Source: a virus
Length of the DNA: 20,159 nucleotides
Reading direction: 5' to 3' (one strand)
IMG/VR virus record: IMGVR_UViG_3300009163_001912
Coordinates: 1 to 20,159 of that record
Shown here piece by piece: positions 13,979 to 20,159 of the stretch (the first letter of the stretch is position 1; each line of letters begins with the position of its first letter). The notes beneath the pieces were generated by a model, which searched no databases, was not told the origin of the DNA, and was given only the letters and a program-made list of their open reading frames with translations. The position numbers were made by a program, and so were the translations under genes.

Positions 13979-15721
13979 ATGATGTCTGACTTCCTCGGTG
14001 TTAATCTTGAGTTTGCTGATTTTGATAGGCTTTTGAAACAGGAAGAACTTATGGAAGAACCTGTATCTATTGATGTCTTTGTTAAAGATAAAAAATATTT
14101 GGGATTGCCTAACCTTTCTGAAATTCAAACTGAAATTGTTAGACATAGTACTCAAATCTTTCGTAAGCCGACTTTAATTAAATTAATGGGTGAAGAAAAA
14201 GGAACTGAATATTATCATAAATACACTGATAATGAAGTAATTTGTATGCTCGGTAAGGGTAGTGGGAAAGACCATTGTAGCAGAATATCTATCGCTTATA
14301 CGTCATATTTGCTACATTGTTTAAGAGATCCTTTAGGTTATTATGGGAAGGCTCATGGTGTTTATATAGATTTGTTAAATCTTGCTGTAAACGCTCAGCA
14401 AGCTCAAAGAGTATTCTTTGAACCATTGAAGAATTTATTATTGGCATCTCCTTATTTTAATAGCGTAGGGTTTGAACCTAGAGTATCAGAAATCTTTTTC
14501 TTTTCTAGGCCGGTAAGACTATTCTCCGGGCACTCTGAAAGTGAAGGTTGGGAAGGTTATGAAGTAATGACAATTATTTTGGATGAGATTGCGGCATTTA
14601 AAACTGATTCTGAATTAAAAGGTGATACTAGAGCTAAAGGTTCTGCATCTGCAATTTATAATATGAGTAAGTTATCGGTTATGTCTCGGTTTCCAGAAGT
14701 AGGTAAAGTAATTCTTTTGTCATTCCCTAGATACAAAGGTGATTTCATTCAACAAAGATATTATAATTCCAGAGAGAAAAAAGAACCAAAAACCTGGACA
14801 ATTAAAGCTGCAACATGGGAAGTTAATCCTACGATCAAAAGAGAACAATTGGAATCAGAATATGTTAGAAACCCTATTGAAGCTAGAGCAAGATTTGAAT
14901 GTGAACCACCAAGCATGGAAGATGCTTATTTTAGAGATGAAAATTTAGTTAGAAAAGCTTTTAATTATGCGGATAATCCTTTAGATGAAGAAGGCCGCTT
15001 TAGTCCTTGGTTTAATAATTCAGATAGTCATAGAAGGTTTATTCATGTTGACTTGGGATTAAATAGAGATAGATCAGCTTTATGTATGACTCATTGTCCG
15101 GGCATTACGGAAATTAAAACTTCAATGGGAATAGAAAAATTACCAGTAATAAATGTTGATTTTATATATTCTTGGCAAGCAGAACCAGGCCAAGAAATTA
15201 ATTTTGCATCTGTTAGACAAATGATTATTGATTTGTGTAGAAGGTTTGATGTGGGATTAGTTACTTTTGATAGATGGCAATCTGTTGAAATGATTCAAGG
15301 CCTTAGAGCTTTGGGAGTAAATGCTGATTTTCATAGCGTAAAGAAAACTGATTACGATACTTTGATGACTGCAATATATGATACAAGATTGCGTGGGTAT
15401 TGGGATCAGCATTTAGTTGAAGATGAATTATTAAAATTAAGATTGTTTTCAAACAATAGAATTGACCACCCAAATGGTGGTTCAAAGGATATGGCTGACG
15501 CTTTAGCGGGTTCTGTGTTTGCTGCTGCTTCAAATATTATGGTTGATAATGAGATAGACCTGGAGATATTGGATTTTGATATTGATTCAGAAAAATATGA
15601 TGAATTTGATGATTCTGAAGCTGTATCTATATATGATGGTGATGCTGGCAAATTCTCCCGTTCTTATTCTAAAAAACAAAATCCTAGTGATGGATTTGAA
15701 TTTACATTAGAAAACCTGTAA
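13979..15721 (+). CDS. terL: Terminase large subunit
   Basis: The 580-residue motor and nuclease has Walker A GKGSGKD at 92-98 (Lys followed by Asp, common in phage terminases), Walker B MTIILDEIAAF with D202/E203, and an RNase H-like nuclease with FIHVDLGLNRDRSALC (D358), LVTFDRWQS (D431) and GGSKDMADALAG (D504/D507). It cuts and pumps phage DNA into the prohead. Two ATG codons are adjacent, at 13979 and 13982. GGAG at 13973 is better spaced for the second, which would remove one Met. The length is usual for large-phage TerL. The gene is preceded by the two 45-bp repeats. The C-terminal 50 residues are acidic and variable. Confidence 0.95.
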   Translation: MMSDFLGVNLEFADFDRLLKQEELMEEPVSIDVFVKDKKYLGLPNLSEIQTEIVRHSTQIFRKPTLIKLMGEEKGTEYYHKYTDNEVICMLGKGSGKDHCSRISIAYTSYLLHCLRDPLGYYGKAHGVYIDLLNLAVNAQQAQRVFFEPLKNLLLASPYFNSVGFEPRVSEIFFFSRPVRLFSGHSESEGWEGYEVMTIILDEIAAFKTDSELKGDTRAKGSASAIYNMSKLSVMSRFPEVGKVILLSFPRYKGDFIQQRYYNSREKKEPKTWTIKAATWEVNPTIKREQLESEYVRNPIEARARFECEPPSMEDAYFRDENLVRKAFNYADNPLDEEGRFSPWFNNSDSHRRFIHVDLGLNRDRSALCMTHCPGITEIKTSMGIEKLPVINVDFIYSWQAEPGQEINFASVRQMIIDLCRRFDVGLVTFDRWQSVEMIQGLRALGVNADFHSVKKTDYDTLMTAIYDTRLRGYWDQHLVEDELLKLRLFSNNRIDHPNGGSKDMADALAGSVFAAASNIMVDNEIDLEILDFDIDSEKYDEFDDSEAVSIYDGDAGKFSRSYSKKQNPSDGFEFTLENL

Positions 15722-15759
15722 AACTTCATAATTAGTAAGTTAAAATTTTCCCAAATAGC

Positions 15760-15819
15760 ATGAATAAAATAAAAAAAAGAGTTGTTAGCCTATATTTTAT
15801 TGCTATACTAATAGCATGA
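15760..15819 (+). CDS. Candidate 19-residue upstream ORF (leader peptide-like)
   Basis: An ATG at 15760 opens a 19-codon frame whose product starts MNKIKKRVV and continues SLYFIAILIA. The stop TGA overlaps the glycosyltransferase ATG (ATGA at 15816-15819). The basic start and hydrophobic end look like a short signal anchor or leader peptide, but no Shine-Dalgarno precedes it. It overlaps the proposed promoter, so both cannot be active in the simplest model. It could be a chance frame. Confidence 0.22.
   Translation: MNKIKKRVVSLYFIAILIA
15782..15815 (+). promoter_or_regulatory. Promoter with extended -10 for a leaderless glycosyltransferase message
   Basis: TTGTTA at 15782-15787 is a -35 candidate, a 16-base gap follows, then TGC-TATACT (15801-15809), an extended -10. 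The ATG at 15816 is only seven bases from the end of the -10, so the transcript would start at or next to the ATG with no leader. No Shine-Dalgarno precedes the gene, which agrees. An inverted repeat GCTAT-ACTA-ATAGC at 15802-15815 overlays the -10 and could be an operator. Read from sequence; use in vivo is inferred. Confidence 0.5.
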
Positions 15820-16643
15820 CAAAATTACAAGTAGAAACCGAAAGCATAGACATAACAGAAGAAATGACTAAATCATGGTATGTGATGTTTGCTATTCCAT
15901 GCTATGACCAACAGATAACAGAAGCAACATTTATGTCAATAATAAAAACTGTAATGTTTTTTAGAGATCATGGCATAAAGTTTGCTGTATCAACAATCAC
16001 TGATAGTTTAATTTCAAGAGCTAGAAATAACATTACCGCTAAATTTTTAGCAAATAGTGAGTTTACTCATATGATGTTTATTGATGCAGATATTGGGTTT
16101 GAGCCGCAAGATATTATAAAATTATTGTGGCATGATAAGGAAGTTATGACTGGGGCTTATCCGATTAAAGATATTAATTGGAAAAAAGTTAAGCATGATG
16201 CTGTTGTTAATGATGTTAACTATAAAGAATTGATGTCAAAGAGTTTGCGATTTGTTGTCAATCCTGTAAGGGATAGCGAACAAACAACTTTAAAAGTTGA
16301 AAATGGGGCAATAGAAATATTTGACGCTGGCACCGGATTTATGTTAATTAAAAGATCATGTTTTGAGAAGCTAATTGAGGCCTATCCTAATTTAAAATAC
16401 GATGATGATACTGGTTCGTTAACAGAAAAAGAAAAAGAATATACGTATGCTTTTTTTAATTCATATATTGACCCGCACCGAAATAGATTCTTATCTGAAG
16501 ATTATGGATTTTGTAGATATTGGCAGGATATTAAAGGTTCAATTTGGGTTGATCCAGGTATAACTTTGGTTCATGTTGGTCGTATTAGATACACCGGAAG
16601 TATGTTAACTTATTTGCAAGACATTGACGCATCTAAGAAGTAA
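15816..16643 (+). CDS. GT-A fold glycosyltransferase
   Basis: The 275-residue protein has the GT2-like GT-A order: a strand FAIPCYDQQIT at about 25-35, then SLISRARNNITAKFL, the metal-binding DxD in MFIDADIGFEP (D90-A91-D92), a SEDYGFCRYW acceptor/catalytic motif with E228-D229, and a late HVG with H253. Similar proteins occur in large phages and may act on phage structural proteins or host-surface sugars, or on modified bases. There is no signal peptide or membrane segment, so a cytoplasmic role is likely. It sits apart from the three GT-B-like genes. Its promoter seems independent, and no Shine-Dalgarno is visible. Donor and acceptor are unknown. Confidence 0.78.
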   Translation: MTKLQVETESIDITEEMTKSWYVMFAIPCYDQQITEATFMSIIKTVMFFRDHGIKFAVSTITDSLISRARNNITAKFLANSEFTHMMFIDADIGFEPQDIIKLLWHDKEVMTGAYPIKDINWKKVKHDAVVNDVNYKELMSKSLRFVVNPVRDSEQTTLKVENGAIEIFDAGTGFMLIKRSCFEKLIEAYPNLKYDDDTGSLTEKEKEYTYAFFNSYIDPHRNRFLSEDYGFCRYWQDIKGSIWVDPGITLVHVGRIRYTGSMLTYLQDIDASKK

Positions 16644-16952
16644 ATTGAATTCCAAATGTGTATTTTGTTTAAAAACAACAAGTAGTTGAAAAATATATAC
16701 TCAATTTATAACGATAAAAATAAAAAATATACGGGAGTGCTTTATCAAAGCCTTTTATATTTTATTTACAATGTGTCAAAAATGTATACTAAAGTTTGAC
16801 TATGATTAACTCAAATACGTTCCCGTCAATAATTATTTAATTAATTTTTTAACGGGATGCTGCACGCGCAAATAGCGTAAAGATTTACCGGCCATCTTCA
16901 TTAATTTTTTAGCGGGCAATCTAATTAATTATTTAACTAATGTTGAAATCTA

Positions 16953-17090
16953 ATGGCCGATCAAATAGCCGACATTTCTGTTGATCAAAAAAAGAATTAT
17001 AAAAAGAATTTTCAATTCGTTCTTGCCTCTATTAAAACCCACGATATACTGAGTATGCCGACTTTATTGTCGGATTATTTAATTCATTAA
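16953..17090 (+). CDS. Candidate 45-residue small ORF in the repeat region
   Basis: An ATG at 16953 opens 45 codons ending with TAA at 17088-17090. The product (MADQIADISVDQKK, then NYKKNFQFVLASIKTHDIL) has a balanced composition and looks helical, and its local GC is higher than that of the flanks. No Shine-Dalgarno precedes it. It also overlaps the proposed TTGCCT/TATACT promoter and the hairpin. An AT-rich 45-codon open frame by chance is uncommon but not rare. Codon use is too short to judge. Confidence 0.3.
   Translation: MADQIADISVDQKKNYKKNFQFVLASIKTHDILSMPTLLSDYLIH
17023..17050 (+). promoter_or_regulatory. Promoter for the downstream small-gene block
   Basis: TTGCCT at 17023-17028 and TATACT at 17045-17050 are separated by 16 bases, a normal spacing. 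The start would be near 17057, at a hairpin CCGAC-TTTATT-GTCGG (17058-17073). The first gene with a good Shine-Dalgarno begins at 17137. The leader would carry two hairpins, so control of message stability or translation is conceivable. Confidence 0.45.
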
Positions 17091-17095
17091 ATAAT
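17074..17095. repeat. Perfect AT-only palindrome
   Basis: Ten bases, ATTATTTAAT, then TC, then the exact reverse complement ATTAAATAAT. It follows the CCGAC/GTCGG hairpin directly and contains one forward and one inverted copy of the ATTATTTAA 9-mer. In the transcript it would be an AU hairpin. In DNA it could be a protein site or an easily unwound element. The role is unknown. Confidence 0.6.
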
Positions 17096-17136
17096 TAAAT
17101 AATAAATATCACAATCAAAATATGAAAGGTAATCAT

Positions 17137-17529
17137 ATGGTAATTAACAATTATAATACGCACAACAATACTATAATTAATTCTGATGATAATTCAATGG
17201 AAGAAATTATGATTGGATTAGAAGTTAATGATGGGGCAGTAGAATACGGAATTGTAGAATTTATTAAAGAGTATAGTGATGGTTATGAAATTATTTATTA
17301 TGCCGTGACTAATAAGGGTTATGAAATAAATACTTCAATTATATTAGAATTTTTTCGTTTAATGAGAGTAAAAGAGCATATGGCTAATAATCCAAATTAT
17401 TTAGGTATTGCTTATCCTGATGGTTATGAGTATTCTAAAAGAGTATTTGGTCCAAAAGGTAAATACAAGGCTCACTCAATAAATGGTTCAATGATTATTC
17501 ACCCTAGTAGATTATCGGAAATGGAGTAG
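17137..17529 (+). CDS. Hypothetical protein, first gene of the small-gene block
   Basis: The start at 17137 is preferred over an in-frame ATG at 17122 because AAAGG at 17125-17129 gives seven bases of spacing. The 130-residue protein is Asn-rich at the N-terminus (NNYNTHNNTIINSDDNS), then appears beta-rich with many Glu, Ile and Tyr (IVEFIKEYSDGYEIIYYAV at about 40-58), and ends with a conserved-looking GPKGKYKAHSINGSMI. It may be an early, host-interaction protein, since it follows a strong control region. I recognise no family. There is no signal peptide or cysteine pattern. Confidence 0.65.
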   Translation: MVINNYNTHNNTIINSDDNSMEEIMIGLEVNDGAVEYGIVEFIKEYSDGYEIIYYAVTNKGYEINTSIILEFFRLMRVKEHMANNPNYLGIAYPDGYEYSKRVFGPKGKYKAHSINGSMIIHPSRLSEME

Positions 17530-17531
17530 TT

Positions 17532-17987
17532 ATGGCTAGTATCAAAGTTAATTTGTCAGACATTGAATTTGCCAATATCAATTGGAGTGGTAAAAGAGTA
17601 AGTAAAAAAACAAAAACAAGTTATTCAGATTTATATCCAATTGTTAATGGTTCTACTTGTCAATTAGGAAAACTTCATAGAACTTATAAAAGTGATATTG
17701 ACCAAGAACTATTGTTATCTTTAGTAGTAAGCAAATTTGTTCACTCTAAAGTTAGAAAAAACAAAGACCTTGACTTAGACAATATCTATGAGTTTAGATT
17801 ATTGAAAGAGTATTTCAAAGTGCTAGCAGTAAGACAAATCTTAATTGCTGGATATGATGTATTTATTGAAGGTTGCTTAGAAGAATCAAACGAGAAAAAT
17901 ATACATCAATTAGGTAAGTATCTTGCTAAGTTAGAACTTGTTAAATTGGAAAAAATTAAAGATGCTGAATTAAGCAAGAATGCTTAA
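17532..17987 (+). CDS. Hypothetical protein, helical C-terminal half
   Basis: The 151-residue protein starts two bases after the previous stop with GGAG six bases ahead. Residues 1-55 are basic and polar (SGKRVSKKTKTSYSDLYP), and residues about 60-140 are helical with Leu/Lys-rich segments (LLLSLVVSKFVHSKVRKN, then EFRLLKEYFKVLAVRQIL). The last part (HQLGKYLAKLELVKLEKI) is a probable amphipathic helix. No catalytic motif is visible. The stop lies within a hairpin TTAAGCA-AGAA-TGCTTAA. I do not recognise the family. Confidence 0.65.
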   Translation: MASIKVNLSDIEFANINWSGKRVSKKTKTSYSDLYPIVNGSTCQLGKLHRTYKSDIDQELLLSLVVSKFVHSKVRKNKDLDLDNIYEFRLLKEYFKVLAVRQILIAGYDVFIEGCLEESNEKNIHQLGKYLAKLELVKLEKIKDAELSKNA

Positions 17988-18002
17988 GTAATTAAAATTT
18001 TT
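17970..18002 (+). terminator. Possible terminator-like hairpin over the stop codon
   Basis: A 7-base stem, TTAAGCA with TGCTTAA, and a 4-base loop include the stop codon of the preceding gene. A T-run of five follows ten bases later at 17998-18002. The stem is AT-rich and the T-run is displaced, so termination would be weak at best. The 168-base gap to the next gene fits a transcript boundary. Confidence 0.25.
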
Positions 18003-18008
18003 CGAGTT

Positions 18009-18095
18009 ATGATAATTTTTATATTGTATCTAATAACAAGTCTTTACCTACTTGTATATAAAAATAATTCTAGTTGTGTGGAATACTCGGATTGA
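18009..18095 (+). CDS. Candidate 28-residue single-membrane-segment peptide
   Basis: In the 168-base gap before 18156 a frame starts at ATG 18009 and ends TGA 18093-18095. The product begins MIIFILYLITSLYLLVY and continues with a polar tail KNNSSCVEYSD, the layout of a small membrane peptide. Only GAG two bases upstream could act as a Shine-Dalgarno. T-rich sequence readily makes hydrophobic frames by chance, so support is weak. Confidence 0.22.
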   Translation: MIIFILYLITSLYLLVYKNNSSCVEYSD

Positions 18096-18125
18096 TTAAA
18101 GAAAGCATAATACAAAACTTTAATC
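18094..18125 (+). repeat. Inverted repeat GATTAAAG/CTTTAATC upstream of a small zinc-ribbon gene
   Basis: Eight bases at 18094-18101 pair perfectly with 18118-18125 across a 16-base loop. It lies about 30 bases before the ATG at 18156. In mRNA this could be a 5' leader hairpin; in DNA it could be an operator. A second inverted repeat ACAAGT/ACTTGT is at 18036-18055. No confident promoter was found in this gap. Confidence 0.4.
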
Positions 18126-18155
18126 GCTTATATAAAAACAAATGAAAGAGAATAT

Positions 18156-18389
18156 ATGTCTTTATGTATTTATTGTAATAATGAATTGCTAGAAGAAAGA
18201 GCAGAGTTAAATTATAATTATTGTTTATCTGATAGTTGTCAAAAAATTGGATTAGATGTTTCAGAGAGAGAATTTAGAAAAGAATATACTCCGGCTTTAT
18301 TACATAAATGTAATTATTTCTGGATCAAGAAAAAAGAATTAGCGTCATTAAATGTTAGAGCAGATTTACTACAACAAAGGGAAGATTAA
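18156..18389 (+). CDS. Small zinc-ribbon protein of a common phage family
   Basis: The 77-residue protein has CIYC at 4-7 and YCLSDSC at about 22-28, with RAELNYNYC between. This C-x2-C ... RA-x-L-x-Y-x-YC-x4-C pattern recurs in many phage genomes of diverse hosts. It binds zinc very probably; the function is unknown. The start has AAAGAGA ahead of it and follows the hairpin-containing gap. A basic-acidic helical C-terminal half (KKKELASLNVRADLLQQRED) follows. Two bases separate it from the next gene. Confidence 0.7.
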   Translation: MSLCIYCNNELLEERAELNYNYCLSDSCQKIGLDVSEREFRKEYTPALLHKCNYFWIKKKELASLNVRADLLQQRED

Positions 18390-18391
18390 AT

Positions 18392-18592
18392 ATGGATAAT
18401 TATACAAGGCATTTGTTATTAAATGAACTTGATAAAGTATCAAGTCAATTCAATATACCAATTTCAAGATCAAAAGATTATGAATGGATATTGGAAAATT
18501 TAGAAATAAGTAATCAAAATGAAAAATTGGTAAAGAAAATAATTCAAATATGCAGTTTATTATCAAGTAAAGGGGATAATGATGAAAAATGA
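18392..18592 (+). CDS. Small helical hypothetical protein
   Basis: The 66-residue protein has GGGAAG before the start. It appears all-helical with Leu/Ile heptads (HLLLNELDKVSSQFNI, then WILENLEISNQNEKLVKKII) and no cysteine motif. It overlaps the next gene by 14 bases, ending inside its start region. It could be a small binding protein. I recognise no family. Confidence 0.6.
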   Translation: MDNYTRHLLLNELDKVSSQFNIPISRSKDYEWILENLEISNQNEKLVKKIIQICSLLSSKGDNDEK

Positions 18593-18905
18593 CAAAGTTT
18601 ATACTAAGAAAGATTGGTTAGATTGTGATGGTTGTGATGAAAAACTTATTCCAGTTTTTTGGGAAAGAGAATGGGATGAAGAAAAGAAAGAAGTAATTTT
18701 AAAAGAAACATCTACTCAGCCGATTAACTTTGATCAAATTAATGATGGTTTAAGTTTTAGTATTGAAGGTGGTTATGGTGAATTTTTTGATTCATATATG
18801 TCAGGCCCTATTACATTAAATTTATGTAAAAGTTGCTGTAATAAAATGTTTATGCTATTTAAAAAAACAAGAGATACTTTTGTCCTAGAAGGGGATAATC
18901 AATGA
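18579..18905 (+). CDS. Hypothetical zinc-binding protein
   Basis: The 108-residue protein has CDGC near 16-19 and CKSCC near 83-87, together a likely zinc-ribbon pair, separated by an acidic beta-rich middle (LSFSIEGGYGEFFDSYM). Two ATG codons occur at 18579 and 18582. AGGGG at 18571-18575 is better spaced for the second. It ends in a four-base overlap (ATGA) with the next gene, suggesting coupling. Similar CxxC ... CxxCC small proteins are common in phages, usually of unknown function. Confidence 0.65.
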   Translation: MMKNDKVYTKKDWLDCDGCDEKLIPVFWEREWDEEKKEVILKETSTQPINFDQINDGLSFSIEGGYGEFFDSYMSGPITLNLCKSCCNKMFMLFKKTRDTFVLEGDNQ

Positions 18906-19180
18906 ATGATGATCAAGATAATGAAGAAATTTCTATGAAAGAATTTTTAGAACAAGAAGAAGATAGACGATTTATGAGACAAGAAAAAATAAAGAAATTA
19001 CTTGAAGATATGGGTCTTGATGGTTCATTTGAAATTACTCCATTAAACAAAGTAAATATAAATAGCCATACAAAGACTGTGAACAATTATGAAAAAGACA
19101 AGGTATTTAATTGGGAAAATGATACAGAAATGAATCCGGATTTTGAATTATGGGAACTTGAACTCTTACAAGGAGAATAA
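18902..19180 (+). CDS. Acidic hypothetical protein
   Basis: The 92-residue protein begins with a charged helix (MNDDQDNEEISMKEFLEQEE, then DRRFMRQEKIKKLLEDMG) and ends with acidic residues (NDTEMNPDFELWELELLQGE). Such strongly acidic small proteins in early phage blocks are sometimes inhibitors of host enzymes, but nothing here identifies a target. The start overlaps the preceding stop by four bases, and the AGGAGA near its end provides the Shine-Dalgarno of the next gene. I recognise no family. Confidence 0.6.
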   Translation: MNDDQDNEEISMKEFLEQEEDRRFMRQEKIKKLLEDMGLDGSFEITPLNKVNINSHTKTVNNYEKDKVFNWENDTEMNPDFELWELELLQGE

Positions 19181-19181
19181 A

Positions 19182-19532
19182 ATGATTGATGAGTATACAA
19201 CAGGAATTGAACAAATAAAAATATTTGAACAAAATGTTTTAATGCATAATCATAAACAAAGGGACTTTTGGAAACCTTTACCTTTGCCAATTAATGAAAT
19301 GAAAATAGCATTTTGTGGTTCTTATCACGATTATGTTAAAAGTGAATTTAATATGACAGAAGTAAAATTTAACTCTAAAGCATTTAAAATTCAATTTCCA
19401 AAAATGCTTTATGCTGTTCAACTATATTACAAATATTTTGGATGTGATGAATCAAAATTATATAAAGAAGTAATATCTTTATACTTTATTGATAGGAATA
19501 ATGAACTTATCCACATTAGTAGAAATTGGTAA
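19182..19532 (+). CDS. Hypothetical protein
   Basis: The start at 19182 (MIDEYTTGIEQ) has AGGAG six bases ahead. A longer start at 19143 would lie within the previous gene and is rejected. The 116-residue protein has mixed helices and strands with MKIAFCGSYHDYVKSEFNM at about 40-58 and LYAVQLYYKYFGCDESKLYK at about 74-93. One Cys pair is too far apart for a zinc motif. There is no family match that I recognise. It is in a tight, co-directional run with the neighbours. Confidence 0.65.
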   Translation: MIDEYTTGIEQIKIFEQNVLMHNHKQRDFWKPLPLPINEMKIAFCGSYHDYVKSEFNMTEVKFNSKAFKIQFPKMLYAVQLYYKYFGCDESKLYKEVISLYFIDRNNELIHISRNW

Positions 19533-19535
19533 ACA

Positions 19536-19895
19536 ATGAAAAATTATTTGGTATTAGGTTCTACACCTTGTAATGAAGATTGTGCTCAAGTAGGTAATGA
19601 TAATTATTATGATCAATCACAAATTGAATTGCACGTATATGGAAAGTATATTCATAGGATTTTCCCACAAATATTAGCATCAAAAACTTTATATTTAAAA
19701 ATTAAGAGTTTTCCTCACGATTTTGGAACATATAGAGAATTAGTTCTTTATTACGATGACAGTAACGAAGAAGAATTAAGTTTAGCATATTCAATAGATG
19801 AATTTTTGCCTAGAAATTGGGATGAAGAAGCATTAAAAGAATTAACAGAAAAAATTAATATAAACAATACAAACAACATAAACAAAGGAGAATAA
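19536..19895 (+). CDS. Conserved-looking phage protein of unknown function
   Basis: The 119-residue protein begins MKNYLVLGSTPCNEDCAQVG, a pattern seen in small phage proteins of several hosts, and contains SFPHDFGTYRELVLYYDD, also recurrent in that family. Both suggest a real conserved fold without known function. It is three bases after the preceding stop, with a weak Shine-Dalgarno. The acidic, Asn-rich end (TNNINKGE) runs into the next gene's AAAGGAG. Confidence 0.7.
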   Translation: MKNYLVLGSTPCNEDCAQVGNDNYYDQSQIELHVYGKYIHRIFPQILASKTLYLKIKSFPHDFGTYRELVLYYDDSNEEELSLAYSIDEFLPRNWDEEALKELTEKININNTNNINKGE

Positions 19896-19896
19896 A

Positions 19897-20159
19897 ATGG
19901 TTACATTACAAGAAGATAAATTTGAGGAATTGGTTATAAAGTTATCAAAAGAACTTGATTATAATTATGACGCAGGTAACTGCGTAATATTTGGTATCAA
20001 TATTAAAGATGACTCTTTTGAAGCAGAAGAAATAACTACTCACGGTGATATTTATGAGATGTTAGATTCAGATGATATTGATCTATTAGTTGAAGCTTCA
20101 AAATATGATTATTTAACAGTTGGAACTTGTGGTTGGGCAGCGCCTATTGATAATGATGA
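19897..20159 (+). CDS. Hypothetical protein, 3' end outside the window
   Basis: ATG at 19897 has AAAGGAG seven bases ahead, and 87 codons are open to the window end with no stop. The product begins MVTLQEDKFEELVIKLSKEL, is acidic, and ends with KYDYLTVGTCGWAAPIDND. The GWAAP-like motif occurs in small phage proteins of unknown function. The remainder lies beyond the window. Confidence 0.65.
   Translation, partial: MVTLQEDKFEELVIKLSKELDYNYDAGNCVIFGINIKDDSFEAEEITTHGDIYEMLDSDDIDLLVEASKYDYLTVGTCGWAAPIDND

Larger units (their letters stand above)
16644..17136. promoter_or_regulatory. AT-rich, repeat-rich non-coding region; possible control region or origin
   Basis: This 493-base stretch has no strong gene. 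Within about 270 bases the 9-mer ATTATTTAA occurs three times forward (16832, 16928, 17074) and twice inverted (17087, 17095). The two inverted copies share one base. The motif ATTAATTTTTTA-A/G-CGGG occurs at 16840 and 16900, exactly 60 bases apart. ACGGGA/TCCCGT boxes lie at 16731, 16821 and 16852, GCCGAY at 16956, 16968 and 17057. Inverted repeats include GTCAAA/TTTGAC flanking a TATACT at 16775-16800, CCGAC/GTCGG at 17058-17073 and a perfect 10-bp arm pair at 17074-17095. A TTGCCT-16-TATACT promoter lies at 17023-17050. A replication origin, an early promoter region or a transcript boundary are all possible. Confidence 0.55.

Noticed and set aside
15726-15735. Third copy of the terminase-gene repeat after the large terminase gene
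   Set aside because: TCATAATTAG matches the repeat start at 9 of 10 bases, but the match ends there, and ten AT-rich bases are easily shared by chance.
18065-18113. Promoter in the 17988-18155 gap
   Set aside because: Candidate -35 and -10 pairs (TTGATT with CATAAT, TTTACC with TAATTC) have wrong spacing or poor match, so none is called.

Overview
The window looks like part of the genome of a large, AT-rich tailed double-stranded DNA phage (Caudoviricetes). Every convincing gene is on the + strand. Genes are packed with 1-23 base overlaps or very short gaps. The recognisable set is typical of phage: primase, a DnaE-type polymerase, a RecA-like recombinase, Holliday-junction resolvases, a Cas4-like nuclease and a terminase pair. 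Most genes have a Shine-Dalgarno sequence (AGGAG or similar). The host cannot be read from the sequence. The low GC and AGA/AGG-rich coding suggest a low-GC host or a phage that deviates from its host.

Layout. (1) 1-5056, replication: the 3' end of a TOPRIM primase gene, a likely single-stranded-DNA-binding protein, a UUCG-capped hairpin, a tRNA with a CAU anticodon, a HAD-type (deoxy)nucleotidase and a 1138-residue DNA polymerase III alpha subunit with PHP domain. (2) 5034-8816, an unusual insert in the replication region: three GT-B-like glycosyltransferases and one SAM-methyltransferase-like protein. (3) 8846-12212, recombination: an extended -10 promoter with palindromes, a RecA/UvsX-like ATPase, a PD-(D/E)XK resolvase-like protein, two small unknowns (one helical and possibly a recombination mediator), a Cas4/RecB-like nuclease with an Fe-S cluster signature, a tandem zinc-ribbon protein and RuvC. 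(4) 12209-15721, packaging: an HTH protein, a YkgJ-like cysteine-cluster protein, a probable small terminase, two near-tandem 45-bp repeats and the large terminase. (5) 15722-16643, a GT-A glycosyltransferase that appears to have a leaderless promoter and a 19-codon upstream ORF. (6) 16644-17136, a 493-base AT-rich, repeat- and palindrome-rich region that could be a control region or replication origin. (7) 17137-20159, a run of small, mostly acidic unknown proteins, some with zinc-ribbon cysteines. The last gene runs off the window.

How it fits together. Regions 1 and 3 supply replication and recombination-dependent processing. The resolvases and nuclease probably clear branches from replicating DNA before the terminase in region 4 packages it. 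The four glycosyltransferases and the methyltransferase suggest that DNA, the virion or a host surface is decorated with sugar. The target cannot be read from sequence. I found no CRISPR array, insertion sequence or rRNA. No single cluster can be shown to be a new system. The best leads are the glycosyltransferase/methyltransferase cassette, the tandem repeats between the terminase genes and the repeat-rich region at 16.7-17.1 kb.
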